Of a stretch of 64,000 nucleotides of DNA, positions 37,688 through 45,793 are shown in pieces; position 1 is the first letter of the stretch; the number at the start of each line of letters is the position of its first letter. The stretch comes from Sphingosinicella sp. LHD-64. Its GTDB lineage: Bacteria > Pseudomonadota > Alphaproteobacteria > Sphingomonadales > Sphingomonadaceae. Location of the stretch: positions 570,001-634,000 of the forward strand of contig NZ_JAVIFV010000003.1 of the NCBI RefSeq assembly GCF_031157375.1. Direction: 5' to 3'. Position numbers and translations under genes: made by a program. Below the pieces are notes generated by a model. The model worked only from the letters and a program-made list of their open reading frames with translations. It was not told where the DNA came from and did not search any database.

Positions 37688-37981
37688 ATGCGTTTTCTGC
37701 TCCTTATCCTGGCCGCGGGCCTGACCCTTTCTGCGCCCGCCGATGCGCAGCGGCGCCTCAGCGCGCAGCGCGGCGGCGAGCAGGATGCGGCCTATCGCGC
37801 CACCCAGCAGGGCGAGATCCTCTCTCTGCCCGAGATCCGTTCGCGCGTGCGGATTCCCGGCGCCGACTTCATCGGCGCGGAGTTCGACGGGCGCGTCTAC
37901 CGCCTCAAATATATGCGCGGCGGCGAGGTGATCTGGATCGACGTCGACGCGCGCACCGGCCGCGTCATCGGCCGGCAATAG
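37688..37981 (+). CDS. Small secreted PepSY-like protein
   Basis: 97 residues: signal peptide MRFLLLILAAGLTLSAPADAQ and one PepSY-like domain (GEILSLPEIRSRVRIPGADFIGAEFDGRVYRLKYMRGGEVIWIDVDARTGRVIG in pieces, about residues 42-95). Such proteins often sit before OmpR-type two-component systems, as here (response regulator 113 bases downstream, same strand). It may act as a periplasmic sensor accessory or inhibitor. Confidence 0.85.
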   Translation: MRFLLLILAAGLTLSAPADAQRRLSAQRGGEQDAAYRATQQGEILSLPEIRSRVRIPGADFIGAEFDGRVYRLKYMRGGEVIWIDVDARTGRVIGRQ

Positions 37982-38094
37982 CCGATTCGGCGCCCCATGG
38001 CCTTGGCGTAGCCGCGCTGCTATTCCCATATCCGAAAGATGAACGACGACGACCGTGCCGCCATGCGGCGCGGCCGGCCGGGGAAGGAAAGAGC

Positions 38095-38760
38095 ATGCGG
38101 GTACTGATCGTCGAGGACGAGCCGAATCTCGGCCGGCAGCTGCGCGCCACGCTGGAGGGCGCGGGCTATGCCATCGACCTCGCCACCGACGGCGAGGACG
38201 GCCATTATCTCGGCTCGACCGAGACCTATGACGCGATCATTCTCGACCTCGGCCTGCCGGAAGTGGACGGCCTCACTGTGCTCGACCGCTGGCGCAAGGA
38301 CGGGATGAAGGTCCCGGTGCTGGTCCTGACCGCGCGCGACAGCTGGTCGGACAAGGTGGCGGGGCTCGATGCCGGCGCCGACGACTATCTCGCCAAGCCG
38401 TTTCAGACCGAGGAGCTGATCGCACGGCTGCGCGCGCTCATCCGCCGCGCCTCGGGCAATGCGAGCTCCGAGCTCATCGCCGGCGACGTGCGGCTCGACA
38501 CGCGCTCGGGCAAGGTGACGCTGAACGGCGAGCCGGTGAAGCTGACCGCGCAAGAGTACAAGCTCCTCTCCTATCTCATGCACCACAAGGGCAAGGTGGT
38601 GAGCCGCACCGAGCTGATCGAGCATATCTACGACCAGGATTTCGACCGCGATTCGAACACGATCGAGGTGTTCGTGACGCGCATCCGCAAGAAGCTCGGC
38701 CCCGACGTCATCACCACCATCCGCGGCCTCGGCTACAGCCTCGAAGAGCCGAGGGGCTAA
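38095..38760 (+). CDS. OmpR-family response regulator
   Basis: 221 residues. The receiver domain has MRVLIVEDEPNLG, the phosphoacceptor D51 (IILDLGLPEVDG), the T in VLTARD and the K in YLAKPF; the C-terminal winged helix includes LTAQEYKLLSYLMHHKGKVVSR and the VTRIRKKLG recognition helix. AAGGAA precedes the ATG. Partner of the histidine kinase 39 bases downstream and probably of the PepSY protein upstream; PhoP/QseB-like by pattern. Target genes unknown. Confidence 0.95.
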   Translation: MRVLIVEDEPNLGRQLRATLEGAGYAIDLATDGEDGHYLGSTETYDAIILDLGLPEVDGLTVLDRWRKDGMKVPVLVLTARDSWSDKVAGLDAGADDYLAKPFQTEELIARLRALIRRASGNASSELIAGDVRLDTRSGKVTLNGEPVKLTAQEYKLLSYLMHHKGKVVSRTELIEHIYDQDFDRDSNTIEVFVTRIRKKLGPDVITTIRGLGYSLEEPRG

Positions 38761-38799
38761 GGCTCCATTCATGGCCGAAGCGTCAGGGCCGCGTCGGCA

Positions 38800-40218
38800 A
38801 TGAAGCTTATCGAAACCCTCCGCCGATGGTGGCTGCGGCGCTCGGCGCGGCGCACCACCGGCTCGCTGACCCGCCGGATGATCGGCATCGCCTCGCTCTG
38901 GGTCGCGCTGCTGCTCTGCGTCGGCGGGCTCGCGCTCGACCGGGTGCTGACCGCGGCGATCACCGACAATTTCGACGCGCAGCTCGATTATGTGCTGACC
39001 TCGATGATCGCCTCGTCCGAGATCGGCCCGGAAGGCGAGGTGCTGTTCAACCGGCCACCCGCCGACCAGCGTTTCCTCGAGCCCTATTCTGGTCTCTACT
39101 ACCAGATCAGCGGCGAGGGCTTCGATCCGTTCCCGTCGCGCTCGCTGTGGGACCGGCGGCTGCGGGTCGGCCCGGCCTACAGCGACAGCGGCATCCATCT
39201 CTACGACAGCAGCGAGTTCCCGATGGAACGGTTGCGCGTCATCGAGCGCGACGTGCGGCTGCCGGGCTCCACGGTGCGCTGGCGCTTCCAGGTCGCGCAG
39301 AACCGGGACGTACTCGACGACCAGATCGGCGTGCTGCGCAAGACGCTGGTGCGCTCGTTCGGCATATTGGGCCTGGGCCTGATCGCGCTCGGCGTCCTGC
39401 AGGCGATCTACGGCCTGTGGCCGCTCCGGCGGATGCGGCGTGCGATCATCGCGATCCGCTCCGGCCAGAAGGCGCGGATCGACGAGCCGCTGCCGAGCGA
39501 GCTTACCCCGGTGACCGAGGAGCTCAACGCGCTGCTCGACCACAACGAGAAGCAGGCCGAGGAGGCGCGGCGCCATGCCGGCAATCTCGCCCATGCGCTG
39601 AAGACGCCGCTTACCGTCATCACCAACGACGCCACCGCCCACGCCCCGAACCTCGCCAATACGGTGATTCGCGAGGCGCGCACGATGCGCCGTCAGGTCG
39701 ACCACCATCTCGCCCGCGCCCGCGCGATCGGCCGGCGCGCCAATGCCCAAGCCCGCACCGAGGTCTGGCCGAGCCTCGAATCGGTCGAGCGCGCGGTGAG
39801 CCGGCTCTACGAGAACGTCACCATCGACATCAGCGGCGACCGGCACGCGATGGTCCGGGTCGAGCGGCAGGACCTCGACGAGATGCTCGGCAACCTCATC
39901 GAGAATGCCGCGAAATATGGCGGCGGCCGCGTCTTCGTGACGGTGAAGACAGCGCCCGACGGCATCGAGATCGAGGTCGAGGACGACGGCCCCGGCATCC
40001 CCGAGGCCAAGCGCACGGCGATCTTCGACCGCGGCGCCCGCCTCGACACGGACAAGCCGGGCACCGGCCTCGGCCTCGCCATCGTCCGCGACGTGGCGGA
40101 AATCTACGACGGCTCGGTCGCGCTGGAGGAGAGCGAGGACCTGGGCGGGCTGATGGCGCGCCTTCGCCTGCCGATCGCGGAGATGACGGCGCTGATCCTG
40201 CCGGGCGGGCGGCGGTAG
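38800..40218 (+). CDS. Sensor histidine kinase, PhoQ/QseC-like
   Basis: 472 residues. A first membrane helix near residues 29-50, a periplasmic sensor region of about 130 residues, a second helix (ILGLGLIALGVLQAIYGLWPL), HAMP, then HisKA with the phosphorylated H265 in NLAHALKTPLTV, and the ATPase boxes N (GNLIENAAKYGG), G1 (EDDGPGIP) and G2 (GTGLGLAIV). Phosphorylates the response regulator upstream. The signal it senses is not evident from sequence. Confidence 0.95.
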   Translation: MKLIETLRRWWLRRSARRTTGSLTRRMIGIASLWVALLLCVGGLALDRVLTAAITDNFDAQLDYVLTSMIASSEIGPEGEVLFNRPPADQRFLEPYSGLYYQISGEGFDPFPSRSLWDRRLRVGPAYSDSGIHLYDSSEFPMERLRVIERDVRLPGSTVRWRFQVAQNRDVLDDQIGVLRKTLVRSFGILGLGLIALGVLQAIYGLWPLRRMRRAIIAIRSGQKARIDEPLPSELTPVTEELNALLDHNEKQAEEARRHAGNLAHALKTPLTVITNDATAHAPNLANTVIREARTMRRQVDHHLARARAIGRRANAQARTEVWPSLESVERAVSRLYENVTIDISGDRHAMVRVERQDLDEMLGNLIENAAKYGGGRVFVTVKTAPDGIEIEVEDDGPGIPEAKRTAIFDRGARLDTDKPGTGLGLAIVRDVAEIYDGSVALEESEDLGGLMARLRLPIAEMTALILPGGRR

Positions 40219-40236
40219 GCTCGTCTTGCATTGTCT

Positions 40237-40260
40237 GTCGGTAAGACGTATCTTACCGAC
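40237..40260. promoter_or_regulatory. Perfect operator palindrome of vapBC
   Basis: GTCGGTAAGA, four centre bases CGTA, then TCTTACCGAC: ten-base perfect arms that end directly at the ATG of the antitoxin. VapBC complexes repress their own promoter through such sites. The palindrome lies inside the 5' leader, so the transcript would be nearly leaderless or start within the site. Confidence 0.7.
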
Positions 40261-40545
40261 ATGAACGCGCAAACGAAGATGTCTGCCAAAGGCCAGATCG
40301 TTATCCCGAAAGAGCTGAGGGAACGCCTTGATTGGGCCACGGGCACCGAACTCGAAATCGAGGAAAGTGCCGGCGGACTCATCCTGCGGGCCGCCCGCAA
40401 GGACCGGAAGAGGCTCTCTCTCGAAGAGTTTCGCGCCCGGCGCCCGAAATATGAGGGACCGCCGCTGACGCTCGAGGAGATCGATCGGCGAGTGGAACAG
40501 GCGATGGCTGAGCATTTCAAAAAGGAGTATCGGATCAAGCGATGA
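40261..40545 (+). CDS. vapB: AbrB/MazE-type antitoxin (VapB)
   Basis: 94 residues. The swapped-hairpin DNA-binding domain is at the N-terminus: KMSAKGQIVIPKELRERLDWATGTELEIEE, followed by GGLILRAAR, then a C-terminal tail that would thread over the toxin. The start at 40261 abuts the operator palindrome. Stop overlaps the PIN toxin start by ATGA. Neutralises the toxin and represses the operon with it. Confidence 0.92.
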   Translation: MNAQTKMSAKGQIVIPKELRERLDWATGTELEIEESAGGLILRAARKDRKRLSLEEFRARRPKYEGPPLTLEEIDRRVEQAMAEHFKKEYRIKR

Positions 40546-40934
40546 TCGCCGCCGATACCAACGTCGTGCTGCGGCTGGTTCTTGGTGATGATCCGGGCCA
40601 AACGGTTTGTGCCGAGACATTGCTTGCACGAGGGATATTCGTCCCGCACGGCGTGCTTATGGAGGCCGAATGGGTCCTGCGCAGCGCCTATGCGCTGGAG
40701 CCGGAGGTCATTGCCGACGCGCTCGCCGATCTCATCGATCTCGCCAGTGTCCATGTCGACCGTCCTCATGATCTTGCGTGGGCGCTGGACCGCTATCGGC
40801 GCGGCGCCGATTGGCCGGACATGCTCCACCTGATCGCATCCCGCGGCATGGACGGCTTCGCGACGTTTGATCGAGAACTTCCGAAGCGGGCCGGTGCGAG
40901 TCCGCCGGTCCCGATCGAGTTGCTCAGCGCCTGA
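40542..40934 (+). CDS. vapC: PIN-domain ribonuclease toxin (VapC)
   Basis: 130 residues. The four PIN acidic residues can be placed: D5 (IAADTNV), E43 (MEAEWVL), D93 (ADWPDMLH) and D110 (ATFDREL). The enzyme would cut RNA, typically tRNA or rRNA in VapC families, when not bound by its antitoxin. ATGA overlap with vapB. The sequence appears intact; activity is inferred from the family. Confidence 0.92.
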   Translation: MIAADTNVVLRLVLGDDPGQTVCAETLLARGIFVPHGVLMEAEWVLRSAYALEPEVIADALADLIDLASVHVDRPHDLAWALDRYRRGADWPDMLHLIASRGMDGFATFDRELPKRAGASPPVPIELLSA

Positions 40935-40976
40935 TCCCTTGCCTTTCCGGGTCGCCCGGCGCACAGCGCGCCCGTC

Positions 40977-41990
40977 ATGAGTGCCAGCGTCCATCCGCTC
41001 GTTCCCGGCCGCGTCCCGTCGCTTGATCCGATGATCCAGCTCGTCGCCGCCGATCTCAACCATGTGAACGCGGTGATCCTCGATCGCATGCAGAGCGAGG
41101 TCGCACTGATCCCGGAGCTTGCCGGCCATCTCATCGTCGGCGGCGGCAAGCGGATGCGGCCGATGCTGACCTTGGCCTGCGCCCGGCTGCTCGACTATGG
41201 CGGCGCCCGCCATCACAAGCTCGCCGCCGCGGTCGAGTTCATCCACACCGCCACCCTGCTCCACGACGACGTCGTCGACGGATCGGGCCTGCGGCGCGGG
41301 CGCCGCACCGCGAACATCATCTGGGGCAATCCGGCGAGCGTGCTGGTCGGCGACTTCCTGTTCTCGCGCAGCTTCGAGCTGATGGTCGAGGACGGCAGCC
41401 TCAAGGTGCTGAAGATCCTGAGCCGCGCGTCCAGCGTGATCGCGGAAGGCGAGGTCAATCAGCTCACCGCCCAGCGCCAGATCGAGACCGACGAGGATCA
41501 TTATCTCGAGATCATCGCCGCCAAGACCGCCGCCTTGTTTGCCGCCGCCTGCCGGATCGCCGCAGTGGTCGCCGAGCGCGACGAGGCGACCGAAGAGGCG
41601 CTCGATGCCTATGGCCGCAACCTCGGCGTCGCCTTCCAGCTGGTCGACGATGCGATCGACTATGCCTCCGACGCCGCCACGATGGGGAAGGGCGTCGGCG
41701 ACGACTTCCGCGACGGCAAGGTGACGCTGCCGGTGATCCTCGCCTATGCGCGCGGCACCGACGCCGATCGCGCCTTCTGGCGCGAGGCGGTCGGCGGCCG
41801 GCGCACGACCGACGAGGACCTCGCGCACGCGACCCGGCTGCTGCGCGGCTGCGGTGCGCTCGACGATACGCTCGAACGCGCCCGCCATTACGGCCAGCGC
41901 GCGATCGACGCGCTGGGGCCGTTCCCCACCGGCCGGGCGAAATCGGCACTGGTCGAGGCGGTGCAGTTCGCGATCCAGCGCGCCTACTGA
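40977..41990 (+). CDS. ispB: Polyprenyl diphosphate synthase
   Basis: Makes the long isoprenoid chain of ubiquinone from FPP and IPP. 337 residues. First Asp-rich motif LLHDDVVDGSGLRRGRRTAN and second VDDAIDYASD; GGGKRMRPMLTLACARL near the N-terminus. The long-chain (trans-octaprenyl or decaprenyl) type is suggested by the residues before the first Asp motif, but chain length cannot be read safely. The stop overlaps the start of the following small membrane-protein gene. Confidence 0.93.
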   Translation: MSASVHPLVPGRVPSLDPMIQLVAADLNHVNAVILDRMQSEVALIPELAGHLIVGGGKRMRPMLTLACARLLDYGGARHHKLAAAVEFIHTATLLHDDVVDGSGLRRGRRTANIIWGNPASVLVGDFLFSRSFELMVEDGSLKVLKILSRASSVIAEGEVNQLTAQRQIETDEDHYLEIIAAKTAALFAAACRIAAVVAERDEATEEALDAYGRNLGVAFQLVDDAIDYASDAATMGKGVGDDFRDGKVTLPVILAYARGTDADRAFWREAVGGRRTTDEDLAHATRLLRGCGALDDTLERARHYGQRAIDALGPFPTGRAKSALVEAVQFAIQRAY

Positions 41991-42193
41991 TGAAGCGCGT
42001 GCCGCCCCGCGCGCCGATGAAGAACGGCTTCGACCGGATCGGGCCGTTCCACCCCTATGTCGCCTTCGGCGCGATCCTGCTGCTCGACCTCGCCGCCGCG
42101 ATCCTCATCTTCCTCGCCCTTGCCTGGGTCGCCGACCGGATCGAGGAGACATTCTGGCCGGGCGGCACCGACTGGGTGCAATTCGACCTGTGA
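41990..42193 (+). CDS. Small single-helix membrane protein
   Basis: 67 residues: a basic N-terminus (MKRVPPRAPMKNG), one strong hydrophobic helix (YVAFGAILLLDLAAAILIFLALAWVA), and a short acidic end. The ATG overlaps the last base of the polyprenyl synthase stop, so translation is coupled. Not recognised; function unknown. Confidence 0.6.
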   Translation: MKRVPPRAPMKNGFDRIGPFHPYVAFGAILLLDLAAAILIFLALAWVADRIEETFWPGGTDWVQFDL

Positions 42194-42211
42194 CGCGATA
42201 GGGGAGCGGCG

Positions 42212-44725
42212 GTGAGCGCCCTCCCGATCCACGACGTCCTGCCCGATCTGCTCACCGCGCTGCGCGACGGCAGCAACGCGGTGCTCGTCGCCCCGCCGGG
42301 GGCCGGCAAGACCACCGCGGTCGCGCCGGCGCTGCTGGGCGAGCCGTGGTGCAGCGGCGAAATCCTGCTGCTCTCGCCGCGCCGGCTCGCGGCCCGCGCC
42401 GCCGCGGAGCGCATGGCTGCGCTGGCGGGAGGGCCGGTCGGGGACACGATCGGCTACGCGACCCGGCTCGACACGAAGCGGTCGGCGAGGACGCGGATCA
42501 CGGTCCTGACCGAAGGCATCTTCCTCAAGCGCATCCAGGCCGATCCCGAGCTCGCCGGGGTCTCGGCGGTGCTGTTCGACGAGGTGCACGAGCGCAGCCT
42601 CGACAGCGACTTCGGCCTGGCGCTGGCGCTGGACGCGCAGGCGGCGCTGCGCCCGGATTTGAGGCTCGCCGCGATGTCGGCGACGCTCGACGGCGCCCGC
42701 TTCGGCGCGCTGATGGGCGATGCGCCCGTGATCGAGAGCGAGGGTCGCAGCTTTCCGGTCGAGCTGATCCACATCGGGCGGACGGCCGAAAGACGGATCG
42801 AGGATGAGATGGCCGCCGCGATCCGGCGCGCGCTGGCCGAGAGCGTGGGCGGCCTGCTCGCCTTCCTCCCCGGCGTCGCCGAGATCGAACGCACCGCCGA
42901 GCGGCTCGAGCCGCTGCCGGCGGGCGTCGACCTGCATCGCCTCCACGGCAGCCTCGATCCGGCCGCCCAGCGCGCCGCGATTGCGCCGGCGCCGGCCGGC
43001 ACGCGCAAGCTCGTCCTCGCCACCTCGATCGCCGAGACCAGCCTGACGCTCGACGGCCTCCAGGTGGTCGTCGATTCCGGTCTTGCCCGCCGCCCCCGTT
43101 ACGACCGCGCCGCCGGCCTCTCCCGGCTCGTCACCGAGCGCGCCAGCCAGGCCGCCGTCACCCAGCGTGCCGGCCGCGCCGGGCGGCAGGGGCCAGGGCG
43201 GGCCTATCGGCTGTGGGAGGAAGCGGCAACGCAGAGCCTGCCGCGCTTCGACCCGCCGGAAATCCTGGAGGCGGATCTCTCGGCACTGCTGCTCGACTGC
43301 GCGATCTGGGGCGTGTCCGACCCGCGCCAGCTGCGCTGGCTCGACCCGCCAGGCGCCGCCGCAATCGACGAGGCGCGCAGCCGGCTGACCAGCCTCGGCG
43401 CGCTGGACGAGAACGGGCGGCCGACAGCGCTTGGTCAGGCGATTGCGGATTTGCCGCTTCCGCCACGTCTATCCCATATGTTGATCGAAGCCGCAGCACG
43501 GGGCTGGGGAGAAACGGCGGCGCAGGCGGCGGTGCTGCTCTCGGAGCGCGGCCTCGGCGGGACCGACGCGGACCTGGACCTGCGGATCAGGCGGTGGCGC
43601 GGCGAAAGAGGGAAGCGCGCCGAGGCGGCAAGAGGGTTGGCGCGGAATTGGCTCAACTTTGTCCGTTCGTCCCGAGCGCAGTCGAGGGGCGCCGGCACCG
43701 ACTCAGAGAAACGCCCCTCGACTTCGCTCGGGACGAGCGAGGTGGGTGGATGCATCGCCCTCGCCTTTCCGGACCGACTCTCGAAACGCCGCGATTCCTC
43801 CGGGGCCGACTGGATCAGCGTCGGCGGGCGGGGGTTCCGGCTCGACCCGGCCTCGCCACTGGCGCGCGAGGACTGGCTGGCGGTGGCCGAAGTCGGCGGC
43901 GTGGCGTCAGGCGCGCGCATCCTTTCCGCCGCAGCGATCGACCAGGCGACGGTTGAAACCCTCTTTGCCGATCGCATCCGGACCGGCGCCGACGTCACCT
44001 TCGATCCCGCGACCGGCGGTGTCCGTGCCAGCCATGGCCGGCGGTTGGGCGCGATCCTGCTCTCCGGCGGACAGGACAGCCGTGCCGATCCGGCCGCGGT
44101 CGAGGCCGCCTTGCTCGACGGCGTGCGGACCCACGGCCTCGGTCTCCTGCCCTGGAGCGAGGGCGCGCGGTCGCTGCGCCGCCGCGCCGGCTTCGCCCGG
44201 CGCACCGATCCGGCGATCCCGGATATCTCCGACGCGGCGCTTGTCACGAGCCTCGACGACTGGCTTCCGCTGCTCCTGCCGGGGCGGCGGCGTCTCGCCG
44301 ACATCGATCCCTCGGCGCTGTCCGGCGCGCTCGATGCGTTGCTCGGCTGGGAGGGCCGCAAGGCCGTCGACCGGCTCGCACCCGGCCATTTCGAAACCCC
44401 GGCGGGGAGCAGCCATGCGATCGACTATGAGGCGGAAGCCGGCCCGACCGTCACCGCCCGCGTCCAGGCCTTCTTCGGTCTGTCCGAACATCCGCGAGCG
44501 GGCGACACGCCGCTCGTCCTCGCCCTCACCTCGCCCGCCGGCCGGCCGATCCAGACAACCCGCGACCTGCCCGGCTTCTGGCGCGGCAGCTGGGCGGCGG
44601 TCGCGAAAGAGATGCGCGGCCGCTACCCCAAGCATCCCTGGCCGGACGATCCCGCCGCCGCCGATCCGACGCTCAAAACAAAAAAAGCAATGCGGCGTTC
44701 AGGAACCGGCGATCATCAGGGCTGA
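42212..44725 (+). CDS. hrpB: ATP-dependent helicase HrpB
   Basis: DEAH-type RNA helicase, 837 codons from a GTG with GGGGAG just before it. Motifs: I APPGAGKTTAV, II DEVHERS, III AMSATLDG, VI TQRAGRAGRQGPGRAYRLW; the HrpB-specific C-terminal part begins near ALAFPDRLSKRR and ends WRGSWAAVAKEMRGRYPKHPWPDDP. Residues about 486-509 are encoded by a 70-base palindromic repeat inserted without breaking the frame, in the linker before the C-terminal domain. Cellular role of HrpB in these bacteria is not well defined. Confidence 0.95.
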   Translation: MSALPIHDVLPDLLTALRDGSNAVLVAPPGAGKTTAVAPALLGEPWCSGEILLLSPRRLAARAAAERMAALAGGPVGDTIGYATRLDTKRSARTRITVLTEGIFLKRIQADPELAGVSAVLFDEVHERSLDSDFGLALALDAQAALRPDLRLAAMSATLDGARFGALMGDAPVIESEGRSFPVELIHIGRTAERRIEDEMAAAIRRALAESVGGLLAFLPGVAEIERTAERLEPLPAGVDLHRLHGSLDPAAQRAAIAPAPAGTRKLVLATSIAETSLTLDGLQVVVDSGLARRPRYDRAAGLSRLVTERASQAAVTQRAGRAGRQGPGRAYRLWEEAATQSLPRFDPPEILEADLSALLLDCAIWGVSDPRQLRWLDPPGAAAIDEARSRLTSLGALDENGRPTALGQAIADLPLPPRLSHMLIEAAARGWGETAAQAAVLLSERGLGGTDADLDLRIRRWRGERGKRAEAARGLARNWLNFVRSSRAQSRGAGTDSEKRPSTSLGTSEVGGCIALAFPDRLSKRRDSSGADWISVGGRGFRLDPASPLAREDWLAVAEVGGVASGARILSAAAIDQATVETLFADRIRTGADVTFDPATGGVRASHGRRLGAILLSGGQDSRADPAAVEAALLDGVRTHGLGLLPWSEGARSLRRRAGFARRTDPAIPDISDAALVTSLDDWLPLLLPGRRRLADIDPSALSGALDALLGWEGRKAVDRLAPGHFETPAGSSHAIDYEAEAGPTVTARVQAFFGLSEHPRAGDTPLVLALTSPAGRPIQTTRDLPGFWRGSWAAVAKEMRGRYPKHPWPDDPAAADPTLKTKKAMRRSGTGDHQG
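43667..43736. repeat. Palindromic repeat read in frame inside hrpB
   Basis: 25-base arms (43667-43691 and 43712-43736) match as inverted repeats at 24 of 25 positions; the right arm contains CGCCCCTCGACTTCGCTCGG. The 20-base loop contains CCGGCACCGACTCAGAGAA. Translated, it gives SSRAQSRGAGTDSEKRPSTS plus LGTS, unlike conserved HrpB sequence on both sides. Confidence 0.85.
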
Positions 44726-44729
44726 AGAC

Positions 44730-45119
44730 ATGTCCATTCCCCGCATCCTCTGCGTCCTTGCAGCCCTGCTAGCGACCTCGCCGGCGCTCGCGCAACGCGT
44801 GGAGACGGGCAGCCCGCCCGAACGCGAATCGACGCTGGTCGTCTATGGCGACGATCCCTGCCCGCAGTCGTCGGAGGAGGAGATCGTGATCTGCGCGCGC
44901 CGTCCGGAGGAGGAGCGCTATCGCATCCCCGCGCCGCTCAGGCAGACCGAGCCGACCGAGGTCGCCTGGGGCGCCCGCGTCGAGGACCTCGAAAATGCCT
45001 CGCGGGTCGGGCGGCCGAACAGCTGTTCGGTCGTCGGCGTCTACGGCCAGGGTGGCTGCACCCAGCAGATGATCCGCGACTGGTATGCGGAACGGCGGAG
45101 CCGGCGCTCGCAGCCCTGA
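44730..45119 (+). CDS. Small secreted protein of unknown function
   Basis: 129 residues: signal peptide MSIPRILCVLAALLATSPALAQ, then ESTLVVYGDDPCPQSSEEEIVICARRPEEERYRIP in pieces and a C-terminal region with two cysteines (NSCSVVGVYGQGGC). The EIVICARRPE-x-ERYRIP pattern recurs in small sphingomonad periplasmic proteins as far as I recall. Four cysteines suggest disulfides. Starts 4 bases after the hrpB stop; likely same transcript. Confidence 0.75.
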   Translation: MSIPRILCVLAALLATSPALAQRVETGSPPERESTLVVYGDDPCPQSSEEEIVICARRPEEERYRIPAPLRQTEPTEVAWGARVEDLENASRVGRPNSCSVVGVYGQGGCTQQMIRDWYAERRSRRSQP

Positions 45120-45164
45120 GCGTGAGGGATGCCGCGGCCCTGAAAAGCGCGCTAGAAGGCCGGC

Positions 45165-45791
45165 GTGGCCAAGCTCTATTTCTACTATGCCTCGATGAAC
45201 GCCGGGAAATCGACCACGCTCCTGCAGGCCGATTTCAACTATCGCGAGCGGGGCATGCAGACGATGCTGTATACAGCCGCGCTCGATGATCGCGCCGGAC
45301 ACGGGATCATCGCCTCGCGGATCGGGCTGGAGACGGAAGCGCATTCCTATGAGCGCACCACCGACATCCGCCGCGAGGTGGAGGAAGAGCTGAAGAAGCG
45401 CGAGCTCAACTGCATCCTGATCGACGAGGCGCAGTTCCTCACCCGCGCGCAGGTCGTGCAGCTCGCCTCGATCTGCGACGAACTCGGCATCCCGGTCCTC
45501 GCCTACGGGCTCAGGACCGATTTCCAGGCGAACCTGTTCGAGGGGTCCGCCCACCTGCTGGCGCTCGCCGACACGCTCGTCGAGTTGAAGGCCGTTTGCG
45601 ATTGCGGGCGCAAGGCGACGATGAACCTGCGTGTCGATGCGGATGGCCGCGCGGTGAAGAGCGGTGCGCAGACCGAGATCGGCGGCAACGACCGCTACGT
45701 GTCGCTCTGCCGGCGCCATTATATGGAGCGGATCGCCGAGGTGGACGGCGAGCAGATGCGGCTGACCCTGACCCGCGCCGCGGCGGAATAG
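45165..45791 (+). CDS. tdk: Thymidine kinase, type II
   Basis: Phosphorylates thymidine with ATP for the salvage pathway. 208 residues from a GTG. P-loop A9SMNAGKST17, the Walker-B-like ILIDEAQFL, and the lasso/zinc region with ADTLVELKAVCDCGRKATMNLR and YVSLCRRHY (C-x-C and C-x-x-H). Typical length for bacterial TK1-like enzymes. Two bases before truB, so probably co-transcribed with it. Confidence 0.95.
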   Translation: MAKLYFYYASMNAGKSTTLLQADFNYRERGMQTMLYTAALDDRAGHGIIASRIGLETEAHSYERTTDIRREVEEELKKRELNCILIDEAQFLTRAQVVQLASICDELGIPVLAYGLRTDFQANLFEGSAHLLALADTLVELKAVCDCGRKATMNLRVDADGRAVKSGAQTEIGGNDRYVSLCRRHYMERIAEVDGEQMRLTLTRAAAE

Positions 45792-45793
45792 AG

